Source of the DNA: Valencia hispanica
Taxonomy: Eukaryota; Chordata; Actinopteri; Cyprinodontiformes; Valenciidae
DNA: 64,000 nucleotides
Assembly: GCA_963556495.2 (NCBI GenBank)
Contig: OY747702.1
Span: forward strand, 24,433,903-24,497,902
Reading direction: 5' to 3'
Both the position numbers and the translations under genes were made by a program. The notes beneath the pieces were generated by a model, which saw only the letters and a program-made list of their open reading frames with translations, did not search any database and had not been told where the DNA came from. Positions 10,557 through 19,405 of the stretch are shown here, piece after piece; within the stretch, counting starts at the first letter, position 1; every line of letters begins with the position of its first letter.

Positions 10557-12556
10557 CTTATAGAAAATATATGCAGATTAAACCAAACTCTCTGGATATT
10601 TACTTTGTAAATCAAACAAATTGACTTTTATATACATGACTTTTTAAGTCAGGCAGCCAGCTGGAACAAATCTAGAGGAGTGGAGCATCTCATGTTTTGA
10701 TAACAATAAGAGGACACATATGGTTCACTGTGGGTGAAATTGCTATGTTTGTGAGTATAACTCTGAGTATGTGTGTGTGTAAACCTCTGGGTGTGAGATC
10801 CAGAAGTTGTGGCACATCTGGCAGACCACAGACCTTTCGCTGTCATCCTCTGTTGAGGAGGTGCGACTGAGGTGACATTCACGTCCTCGGTAATTATCAG
10901 GACTATGATGTGGGAACATTAATGATGTATGAGGGCCCAGCAAGGGGTGAGAGCCTTGGCTTCACTGCACCTGATTACTAAGAGATACTAGCATGAGTAA
11001 GACCACCCTGCCCCGCTCAGTTTAAACTAACTCCCATTTTTGCTCTAATTTCTTAATAGCTTGTTCTGCTGTCATCACACAACAGGTAATCAGTCTAAGT
11101 CTTTGAATTAATCTCAACATAATTCTTCTGCTGAAGAAGTCAAGTGTGTAATGTATCTGTCATATAGAGGGAACTGATAATGTTAACCTGTTTGAAGAAC
11201 TGAAGACATAGTGTCAAACTAAGAACACATAGCAGATCTGGCTTCACCCTCCTGAAACTAGAATGGACAAGATGTCTGATTATCCCTAATTAAAAATGAT
11301 TAAGCACCTACTTGGGGCAGTCAATGAGCATTGACTATTCTGGGAATGCCGATGTGGTGAATGTGGCCTTGTTTTGGGTTGATTCCAGCAAACCTTCAAA
11401 ATTCTCATTTCAAATCAGAGGCTGTGCTCATTGACAGGATTCAAATCATTAAAGCCCTCCACCTCTTTCCTGTAGGGGGATTATGGATCTCTGGACTCAT
11501 GGTGTTGTCTGCTTCATGCATGCTGAACAGACAGAATAGAAAATGGAAGCAATGAATGTGAAAACTCAGTAAAGGGTTTAAATGGATGTTAAGGATAAAG
11601 ATGATTACACCTGACAATCAATCAACAAGAAAGATCAAAAAGAAAGAAAGGCCAACATCTCAATTGAATGTTTATTTAATTATGCAAGATAAAAGATTAC
11701 ATCATGTTTGACTAACAAGCTGGTCCATTCTAGTGGGGTTTTTTTCTTTGTTTTATGAGATGTACCAGATCTGGAGGAGATGTTATCTGGCTCGTCTGGC
11801 AGAAACAATCCAGATGGAAAATGCATGACTTCATGTCCAATCAAGTGTGGTATCCATGGAAACAGAGGAAGCGAAACTGTGCACTGCATCTCACAGCACT
11901 CTTTGCAAACAACGAGACAGCAGAACATGTGGCCCTCATAAAGCTTGTTAGCTGGGTTTAGAATACCACATCTCTTGCAAACATGTCACCAAACCCAAAT
12001 TCTCATTATATCCTGGAGACTTTACATAATTTCATAAGAATCCTGGGGTTATTCCCTGCTGGGATCCAACTCTATTTGACCATGGTTCAATTTCCTATGA
12101 AAGAGCATAAATCAAGCAAAAACACAATACAGTAATTCTCATAGGACCAAAAGCAGACAATTTTACAGATAAGTAATATTACAGCATATTATATCACATC
12201 AGCTCAATACATAGGATTAGGGAAACTGGTGTAACACAATTTGACAATTGCCTGTCCTCTGACCACTAAATTATATATAAAGTAGATATGTAAATAATAT
12301 ATAAACCTAACCCAACTTTAATACATTTTCCAAAACTGATGAATAACAAATAGGATGTGAGTGATAAAACAAAAGACAACTTTTAGGTGAAACCTTCCAT
12401 TTTAGTGTGAAGAATACCACAATAATAAAAATTATTAAAGAAGTCATAACCTAGTATTACCTTGGATACCCACGCTCTATTATAGTCTTTAAGGCCCTTC
12501 TAAAAAAGAAAAGTTGAAAAAAAGTGAAAAAAATAAACACAGAGCTCCTCTGACCC
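10557..12556. other. Non-coding stretch, no element identified
   Basis: Apart from (TG)n-like runs near 10770 I see no repeat end, domain or RNA gene in about 2 kb. Confidence 0.45.
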
Positions 12557-12933
12557 TTATTTCTGAAGGCATGATTGTCTCGTGAGATCTGATGCGATAC
12601 TTTGGCTGTCGTGGACGGTAATTATAATAATGCAAATGAGGGGCGCGTTGATTGGTGGCAGGAAGGAGGGGGGTTGAGACCGCAGGTAACGCTTCAGCAT
12701 ATCTAACCCATGTCTACTATAGCAATAAAAACACAGGCTTACTGTTTCAATTGCAGGCAAGTATCTGATTGTTGGAATGGCCCCTTTTTCCAAACAGAGT
12801 TTCGATGCCAACTTCGCCTGATATTGTCCCAAATTTGTAAAGGATTCCGGCGTAAAAAAATAGAAAAAATATTTCCATGTTGATTCTGGCAGTCAACAAC
12901 AGAGCAACTCACGTGTGCACTACGTTTCTGCAT
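12557..12933 (-). pseudogene. Second THAP-domain relic with internal deletion and possible splice donor
   Basis: From the ATG at 12933 the minus strand reads HVSCSVVDCQNQHG, a THAP-type C-x4-C start. In another frame just downstream comes FTPESFTNLGQYQAK then KLCLEKGAIPTIRY (compare the THAP C-terminal 'FTNxGQY...LKxGAVPTI'). The middle segment, including the third Cys and the His of CxxH, is missing or changed and the frame shifts, so it cannot fold as a zinc finger. A consensus donor GTAAGC follows at about 12737, after ETV, as expected at the end of a THAP first exon. It may come from a transposon or an old duplicated gene. Confidence 0.55.
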
Positions 12934-12963
12934 CTTTCATGGTCGAGTTTGTACTTCGAATCG

Positions 12964-13265
12964 GAATTCAGTGGCGATGTGTCGGTCGCAAACGAACCGG
13001 CTCTAAGAGCCAACTCTTTTAAGTGAACGATGGGAGCCGGCTCCTCATTGGGAGCCGTTTTTATTTTTATCCCCCCCCCGCCCCGCTTGTTTTATTACAT
13101 TTGGTACACATCGTTTTGCATAAATTTTGGTGATAAATACACTTTAAGCAACAGAAAATCTGAGGAGGCACTTGGGAGCCGAAAGAGCTGGCACTTTATG
13201 GTGAGCCAAGCCAAAAGAACTGGCTCTCCAAACAGAGCTGGAATTCCCATCAGTAGAATTCAGTA
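12964..13265. mobile_element. Possible hAT-like MITE with GGGAGCCG units
   Basis: The sequence is rich in repeated GAGCCGG/GAGCCAA/GGGAGCCG words on both strands (for example AACCGGCTCTAAGAGCC near 12996). The 9-mer GAATTCAGT occurs on both sides (12964-12972 and 13256-13264), which could include an 8-bp hAT-type duplication. Inverted ends are not clear, so the call is tentative. Confidence 0.35.
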
Positions 13266-13361
13266 ATGGCGGTGCTCGACTGAATATGAGGGGGAGAGGG
13301 GGAAGGGCGATTTTCCTGCAGCATAGGTAGGTCTGCGATGTCTACACATGGTATATCCTGC

Positions 13362-13383
13362 GCCGACTTGACGTCAAGTCGGC
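13362..13383. promoter_or_regulatory. 22-bp perfect palindrome centred on a CRE-like TGACGTCA
   Basis: Each half reads GCCGACTTGAC and the centre is TGACGTCA, a CREB/ATF consensus. It lies about 430 bp upstream of the minus-strand THAP relic start, with the hAT-like piece in between. It could be a promoter element of the former gene or a protein-binding palindrome of a mobile element. Confidence 0.45.
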
Positions 13384-13805
13384 CAGAAATTAAAATCACG
13401 TATTTGAGTGCGCGTGCCGGGGGCTGGTTGACGAACCCAGGGGTAAACAAACGCTTCACTTTTAAATATCAGCTTCCCGGCCAGTGTGTAATCGTTAGGC
13501 AATCATAGCATACATTTTTTCTCGTGGAAAAGTGAAAATTACAGGTCATGACTACTTTAAAAATATAGTTTAAAAAATTTTTTCTTTAAAGTGGAAGTGA
13601 ACCCCATGAAAAATCATAACCCCGCCCCCAGACAACATTTGAAAAATTCTACAAAGTGGGCACTGCCAGAAAGCACGGAGGGGGGAAGGTGGGGGTGTGT
13701 TCAGGAGGACAGTGACAGCTAGCTTAATCTGACACTGAAACATGGACAGTGACCAAAGCGACGTTGGCAGTTTTGGAACTGATCGATCCGATCGACGTTC
13801 ATTTT

Positions 13806-14118
13806 TTTGAACGGTAGCCTATGTTAACGTTAGCACTCAGAGAATGGACTCCTTCTCCCTATGCCTCAGCAGCACTGGCCTCAGGCAGCGCTGATGCAGC
13901 GCCCTGAGCCAGCGGATCTCCTCCGTCGTCACCGGAGGTAGCGGGAGGCTTTATGGAGCCCAGCGGCCCCGAGCTGTATCAATTTGAGCCGCTGGCTCAG
14001 GGCGCTGAGTCAGCGCTACCTGAGGCCGGCGTTGCCGGTGCTGCTGAGGCAGAGGGAGACAGGATGGGTCCAGTCTCTGAGTGGTAATGGTAACATAGGC
14101 TAACGTTCAAAACAGTAT
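13806..14118. repeat. Imperfect inverted duplication (arms ~110-130 bp, spacer ~70 bp)
   Basis: The left arm starts GAACGGTAGCCTATGTTAAC and runs to the CAGCGCCCTGAGCCAGCGG stretch ending about 13915. The right arm, read in reverse complement, starts GAACGTTAGCCTATGTTACC and ends in the same CAGCGCCCTGAGCCAGCGG (13985-14118). The arms share roughly 80% of positions by eye, with small indels. Confidence 0.8.
13953..14087 (+). pseudogene. 44-codon frame, possible N-terminal exon of a P2X7-tail-like multidomain protein
   Basis: The ATG at 13953 opens a frame reading MEPSGPELYQFEPLAQG and ending DRMGPVSEW before TAA at 14085. The spacing of 'PYxFEP ... acidic/Ala-rich ... RxGxxxW' resembles the start of fish proteins that carry a P2X7 intracellular-tail-like domain with SWIM/YqaJ modules. 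The Cys-rich core that would follow is absent. Another ATG at 13742 opens a 22-codon acidic frame (MDSDQSDVG...). Most of this exon is repeated in inverted orientation at 13806-13915. The function is unknown and the family link is weak. Confidence 0.3.
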
Positions 14119-14642
14119 GTTAGCTATGCTAACTAAGTGCTAATGTGATAATAATGGTAACCGGAAAAATCCAATGAAACTCCAAACTCGCCACGGGGTG
14201 AGTGTGTCTGAGAGAAAACCACGGGGTGTGTCTGTGAGACCATGCCTGTGACATAAAGAGTGGAAAAGATGTACTGCTCTCCATCAATCACAAAAGTCAA
14301 ATTCAGTAGCCACAGTTTAACCCTAAGAGGGCAGCACTAAGAGATTTTTAGATTAAAAAGAGTAGAATTAAACAAGTTTACACAAAAATGTAAAAAAAAT
14401 CCCCAGAAACTGAAAGACTGCATTGGAAAAGACCTATTTATACAGTTTTTAGGCAAAAAAAGTTGTTTTGGGGTTTAGTTACTCTTTAAGGTTTTACGGT
14501 TGTTAGCACTGTTTCCTCATAGCAATTCATAGTTTAAATCTCTTTTAGCATCTTTCTCTAAGAAGTTTGTAAATTATTGTGCATGTCTCCTTCAAGTTAC
14601 TCCAGTTTCCTCCCACAATGCATTGTTAGATCTAAAAAGATC

Positions 14643-14830
14643 TAAAGATAAGATCAAACTTTATTGATCTCACAGTGGAGAAATTCACTAGTTACAACAG
14701 CTTAAATAGTAACACACAGTAGGGGTTGGGGGGGGGGGGGGCACAAAGTTGGAAAGGCGCAAAATAAGATAAATAAGTTCAATAACAAGCAATAAAAGCA
14801 AAGGCACCCTATGTCCACTAAAAATAAGTA
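14643..14830 (-). mobile_element. LINE 3'-end fragment (CTTTATTGATC type)
   Basis: AAGATAAGATCAAACTTTATTGATCTCACAGTGGAGAAATTCAC-like sequence is a familiar teleost LINE 3' end read from the minus strand. A G-run of 13 lies near 14728-14740. No coding part is retained. Confidence 0.55.
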
Positions 14831-14864
14831 ACGTCATGTAAATGCTTATTTGTCATGTTGGCCC

Positions 14865-14990
14865 TGTGATAGACTGACAATTATCAAAAGGCAGATGCTA
14901 CCTCTTACCCACTAAACACTGGACCCGCACCAGCTCCCCGCAATCCTGAGTAGGAACCTGTGGGTATAGACAATGCACTTATAGATTTTG
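14865..14990 (+). repeat. Fragment of the GGATGGAT-type repeat
   Basis: GGCCCTGTGATAGACTGACA followed by CACCAGCTCCCCGCAATCCTG and a GTGGGTATAGACAATG end matches the teleost repeat seen more completely at 40640-40775. Confidence 0.5.
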
Positions 14991-15312
14991 TTATCTGAAA
15001 ACTTAATCAAATATACTTAAAATATTTACTTAGCAGACACAATGAGAACACACAGTGGAAAAAGTCTTTTCAGATTGTTATTATAGATTTATTTTCTTTC
15101 AGAGACAGAATATCAATCATCTGCAAAAGAAAAGTCCATTACATAACAGATTTGCATGAGTGAAATAAGTATTTGACCTTTATCAACAAGCCATCATCTT
15201 TGTTGCTAGAGGTGAACAAATTACAGATACCAAACCTTACATCTTGTAAAAAAAACTCACCAGTTCTCAAAGATTTGTTCCTTTCCTACCTCTAAACCAT
15301 CAGTACCATAAA

Positions 15313-15575
15313 TGTGACAGTGTGGTGTTTTTCCCTGTCTCTGTCAGTCGCTGTGTCCTTGATTGTCCCCAGCTGCAGAGAGTTTCCCTGATTGTCTCTC
15401 TGATTGCCGCCTCTGTGTTTCCATGTCTTTGTCGGATCATCGTTCTGTCTTGTCATAGTCCCTATCGTTCCTTGTCATCATCCTGAAACCGTGTTTGGTT
15501 ATCAGTCTGCTATCATCATTATCATCGTTAAATGAGGTTTCTATCTTCAAGACACCTCTCTGCATTTGCGTCACA
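15313..15575 (+). mobile_element. LTR-like sequence of a gypsy-type element
   Basis: It begins TGTGACAG, ends GTCACA, and carries the CTCTGCATTTGCGTC end seen in related LTRs of this window (CTGCATTTGGGTCC at 22648). A possible primer-binding region AGAACGATCCAACC follows at about 15590. It inserted into the Tc1 transposon, and its downstream partner LTR is not seen. Confidence 0.5.
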
Positions 15576-16330
15576 ACAACACATCATGAAAGAACGATCC
15601 AACCTAAAACAACCCAACAGTGTTATGGGCTTAAATTACCTTGGCAGAAGGTTGGCAATCTGCCTCCCCGGAGTTGGACCATGGAGAGGTGAGGCTCCCC
15701 AGCACGCCTTCTGGCAGTCCTCCCGTCGTCGGCAGAGTGGACATTACCGTTGGGCTGCCCCTACTCCTCTTCTGGGGGGCCAGACTACTGATTCCGCCAT
15801 CCCTCCTTACACCTCAGAGCCCTTCCAGGTCACAGAGCCCGCTTATCGCCACGACCTCCAGGCTGCAGAGCCCACTCACTGTCGCTGATTTCAAGCACCT
15901 GACATCGCTGGCTCATCCGGGCTCCGGTCCGAGCTCCATGCTGGTTGGACCAAGCTCTTATCTCAGCTTCTTGCTGGTTCCTCCAGGCTCCTGGCCTTTG
16001 CTCTGTGCCGGTTATTCTAGGCTCTAGTACCAGTCCCAGTGCCCCGTCGCTCTCTAGCGGCTGTTTTGGCATCCAGTTCCCACCAACTTCTGGACCTGGC
16101 GTCGCAGCAAGTACCTTTTCCTTCCTCGGAGATCATGGCTGTTCTGTCTCTGCTCCAGGTATTGTCTGTGGCTGCACTCATCCTGGCAGTCACCGCTGCA
16201 TCTCTCAAGTCTCCAGTGTTTCCTGATGGTTCTTCAGCGCCAGAGTTTCCTCATGGATCTCCAACTTCTTCTAAGGAGATCGGTGCCGATCCGCCTTAGT
16301 TCAAGACTTCCCCTCCCTCCAATAAATTCC
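15576..16330 (+). mobile_element. C+T-rich internal region of a non-autonomous LTR element
   Basis: The block follows the LTR-like sequence and has strongly pyrimidine-rich, CCAG/CTCC-repetitive text with several open frames that overlap in all phases. None shows gag or pol motifs, so I treat these frames as by-products of composition. It ends in a 36-bp tandem array at 16329-16500, next to the Tc1 C-terminal fragment. Confidence 0.4.
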
Positions 16331-16500
16331 CAGTGCTTCTTCATGGGTTTCCTTGCTGCAGACCTCCAGCACTTTTTCATGTGTTTCCTCGCTGCAGACC
16401 TCCAGCGCTTCTTTGTGGGTTTCCTCGCTGCAGACCTCCAACGCGTCTTCGTGGCTTTCTTGACGTCAGAACTCCAGTGCTTCTTCGTGGGTTCCATCGC
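16329..16500. repeat. 36-bp minisatellite, ~4.7 copies
   Basis: The unit is 36 bp, roughly CAGCGCTTCTTCGTGGG then TTTCCTCGCTGCAGACCTC. Being divisible by three, it gives 12-residue repeats on both strands: FFVGFLAADLQR on plus and KKRWRSAARKPT on minus. Units differ at several bases; one has GACGTCAGA in place of GCTGCAGA. Confidence 0.85.
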
Positions 16501-16709
16501 CTTTGTTATATACCCTTTGGTGACAATGACAGAGGTCAAACGTTTTAGTCTTCACAAGGTTTTCACACACTGTTGCTGGTATTTTGGTCTCCATGCAGCT
16601 CTCCTCTAGAGCAGTGATGTTTGGGGCTGTCGCTGGGCAACACTTTCAACCGGCTGCAAAGATTTTCTGTGGGGTTGGAATCTTGAGATAGGCAAGGCCA
16701 CTTCAGGAC
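16500..16709 (-). pseudogene. Tc1 transposase C-terminal fragment
   Basis: The minus strand reads LTSVIVTKGYITK (compare the Tc1 C-terminus 'RLTSVIANKGYITKY'), preceded by an ATVCENL-like stretch encoded near 16565. It continues to about 16709, where the LTR-type insertion begins. It is colinear with the N-terminal pieces at 18362-19150. Confidence 0.7.
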
Positions 16710-18361
16710 TGTTGTGCCACAGATAGGTAGGATTTGGCTATGAATAATTATGAATAATTGCTTAGGGCAATTATTAATAAGATTAATAATTTTATGTAAA
16801 AAATACCAATTTTAGGGGCACCATCCTGTTGGAATCCAGGAACATTCATATATATATATAGCCAGATTGTTCAGTCTCAGATAATTAAACAATAGATGAA
16901 GGAATAAGTTCTAACGCTGTGGACATTAATTGTATGCATCACTCCAAGTAATCCCAGACAACTTCTCTTTAAGATAAGGGGACTTTATTTAGGAAATAGA
17001 AAATCCCATCTATTCTAAAGCATGCAAAAATTACTACAGATCTTAGAAAATAATAATAGGTGAACATTAAACACAATTAACATGAAATGAAATCAGTGAG
17101 ACAGCTGAGGTTCGGGTCAGAAAAGGAGAGGGGCCCTCACTCCAGGGAGCCCAAATCACAGATAGCCTAGGAGACAAAGTCATGAATCTCAGCTCTGTGC
17201 CAAGATGGAGGAGAGCACATGGAGCCTAAGAAAGAATCATAAAACTAGCTTTGGCTAAAGGAGCACATGGGGGAAGCGTCCATGTGGTAGGCCTCTGCTT
17301 TAGCGACAGACTAAAGACAATGGTGTTAAACTTTTCAGCTAAGACCAGCTAACGCAGGCCGGACCGAGCACGACTGCCGATGGAGTTATCAGGGAGGGAG
17401 AGAGAGGGAAAACAAGAGGAAGGAAAAAAGAAAGGCGTGATCTGCTCAGGATAAAACAGACAGTTTCAAAGACAGCAATTTCACAGCTCAGACTTATACG
17501 TGCGACGACGCAAAAATGAGCAAACAGGTACAGTGCTTAAAAACACTTTAACCAACAATGAACAAGATCTAACTCGTTAAAACTCTATTTTCTCTGTTTA
17601 TCTCCGCCCAGACACATTATTAGTATAAATGAACCGGTTCAGTCCTACTTTGCCTTGAAGGAAGTCCAGTCCACTAGGAGGAGAGCGAATTGTGTCCGTA
17701 GTTGAGCAAGAAAGGGAAGAGTTATAAAAAAACCTGTACAGGATTTTAAGGACCGTATGGCCCAAAAGCAGGCTGGATGGCCGGTAGGTCGGCGTCTAAC
17801 GAACTGTCTGGGAACAGTTCTGATGTCGTGCACCCTGGTTACGCAGACGGGGTGCGCACTTCGAAGCTTTGAAATGAGTTCTTCCCCGGTCCAGCGGGTC
17901 AGAACAAAAGAGAATCTTCACCGGTGAGATGTCCTCTGTTCAGCAGTAGTTCATCCAAGAACTTCCAGCTGGAGAACAATTCAAAATGGGCGCGACTACT
18001 CTTATAGCCCCCTTTGGCCGTGAGGTCATCGCTGATGTCACCGTGGGTGGTCACGGACCAATAGGAGTGTGTTGGGGGTCACTGCTAGGATTGCTGGGAA
18101 ATGTGGTCTGCTCAGTCCATCTTTGAAATAGCTCCCAGACATCCAAAAGTCTGTTCAGTTCATCTTATGAGAAATGCAATCACAACATCCCCCCTTAGTT
18201 CTGAAGCATTGAACCAATGTTCAGTCTTTGGAACTAGAAGTTGATTCATTTTCCATGTGAACCAGGAAACGTTGTTGTCCTTCTGCGGCAGGGAAGGTTT
18301 AACAGTTATGTCCATTCGAAGAACGACGAAGAAAAACAGAAAAAATATTTTGGTCCCAGCT
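16710..18361 (-). mobile_element. Retrovirus/LTR-element insertion in Tc1, GGAC duplications
   Basis: The Tc1 sequence is interrupted after CTTCAGGAC and resumes with GGACCTTGAAATGC, so GGAC (16706-16709 and 18362-18365) flanks the insert like a 4-bp target duplication. The 1652-bp insert consists of about 208 bp of leader-like sequence, a 1270-bp LTR and about 174 bp of internal 3' sequence on the other side. No gag, pol or env frames remain. Confidence 0.6.
16918..18187 (-). mobile_element. 1270-bp LTR-like repeat, copy 1
   Basis: Read on the minus strand it starts TGTTGTGATTGC, has a CTATAAG box (18007-18001) and AATAAA (16989-16984), and ends GTCCACA. A purine tract AAGGGGGGA (18188-18196) lies immediately before the start, as a polypurine tract does before a 3' LTR. 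A second copy begins at 62795 and runs to the window edge. Sequence beyond the LTR end is also shared between the two copies (PBS side), so a complex provirus or array is possible. The short frame on the minus strand near 17645-17833 is not a recognised protein. Confidence 0.6.
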
Positions 18362-19150
18362 GGACCTTGAAATGCTTCTTACGAAGCCACTCCTTTGTTA
18401 CTCGGGTGGTGTGGGATTATTGTCATGCGAATGACCCAGCCACGTTTCATCTTCAATGCCCTTGCAGATGGAAGGAAGTTTTCACTCAAAATCTTACAAT
18501 ACATGGCCACATTCATTCTTTCCTTTACATGGATCAGTCATCCTGGTTTCTTTGCAAAATAACAGCCCCAAAGCATGATGTTTCCACCCCCATGCTTCAC
18601 AGTAGGTATGTTGTCCTTTGAATGCAACTAAGCCTCTTTCTCCTCCAAACACGACAAGTAGAGTTTTTACCAAAAAATTATATTTATGTTTCATCTGACC
18701 TTATGATATTCTCCCAATCCTCTTCTGGATCATCCAAATGCTCTCTAACAAACTTCAGATGGGCCTAGACATGTAAGGGTTTAAGCAGGGGGATACGTCT
18801 GGCACTGCAGGATTTGAGTCCCTGGTGGCGTAGTGTGTTACTGATGGTAGCCTTTGTCATTTTGGTCCCAGCTCTCTGTAGGTCATTCACTGGGTCCCCC
18901 TGTGTGGTTATGGGATTTCTGCTCACCGTTCTTGTGATAATTTTGACCCCACAGGGTGAGATCCTGTGTGGAGGCTCAGATCGAGGGAGATTATCAGTGG
19001 TCTTGGATGCTTTCAAAATTCTAATAATTGCTCCCACTGTTGATTTCTTCACACCAAGCTGCTTACCTATTGCAGATTCAGTCTTCCCAGCCTGGTACAG
19101 GTCTACAATTTTGTTTCTGGTGTCCTTTGACAGCTCTTTGGTCTTGGCCA
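18362..19150 (-). pseudogene. Tc1 transposase, N-terminal two thirds, frameshifted
   Basis: The start [20 protein letters not shown] is at about 19150. The helix-turn-helix region [16 protein letters not shown] and the stretch [14 protein letters not shown] follow, then [14 protein letters not shown]. After frameshifts the 18494-18694 part retains KHKYNFLV, EAWGWKHH (degraded GGG box) and RMTDPCKGKNE. This is the family that cuts and pastes DNA at TA sites. The catalytic region is interrupted by the LTR insertion at 16710-18361. Confidence 0.8.
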
Positions 19151-19405
19151 TAGTGGAGTTTGGAGAGTGACTGTTTGAGGTTGTGGACAGGTGTCTTTTA
19201 TAGTGCAAATGAGTTCAAACAGGTGTCATTAATACAGGTAATGAGTGGAGGACAGAGGAGCCTCTTACAGAAGAAGTTACAGGTCTGTAAGAGACAGAAA
19301 TTGTGTTTGTTTGTAGGTGGAAATGATGGAAATTACAGGTTTCTCTCATCTTTTTAAGTGGAAGAACTTGCACAATTGGTGACTGACTAAATACTTTTCC
19401 AAGAT

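Larger units (their letters stand above)
13590..14485. mobile_element. TTAA-flanked DNA transposon derivative (Kolobok/T2-like)
   Basis: TTAA is present on both sides (13586-13589 and 14486-14489). The ends are inverted: left AGTGGAAGTGAACCCC, right (reverse complement) AGAGTAACTAAACCCC, 12 of 16 matching. The interior is CpG-rich and contains two short reading frames (13742 and 13953) and a long imperfect inverted duplication (about 13806-13915 against 13985-14118). T2/Kolobok-family elements are known for TTAA duplications and often THAP-containing transposases, but no transposase is present here, so the superfamily is an inference. PiggyBac-type elements also duplicate TTAA. Confidence 0.6.
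15053..19405 (-). mobile_element. Tc1-type transposon broken by two LTR insertions
   Basis: Pieces of one Tc1 element occur in colinear order. The left terminal repeat starts CAGTGGAAAAAGTC at 15053 and includes GAAATAAGTATTTGACC. The transposase C-terminus lies at about 16500-16640, central transposase at 16640-16709 and 18362-18760, and the N-terminus at 18765-19208. The right terminal region ends TGACTAAATACTTTT at 19405. Two foreign blocks (about 15313-16500 and 16710-18361) separate the pieces. The last ~13 bp of the right end are missing, and a G-rich block follows directly. The element is dead and old. Confidence 0.8.

Noticed and set aside
15532..16299. Overlapping frames of 80-128 codons in the C+T-rich block
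   Set aside because: Frames occur in every phase with low-complexity Pro/Ser text and no gag/pol motif; compositional.
18814..19170. 118-codon plus-strand frame
   Set aside because: Antisense to the Tc1 transposase N-terminus.
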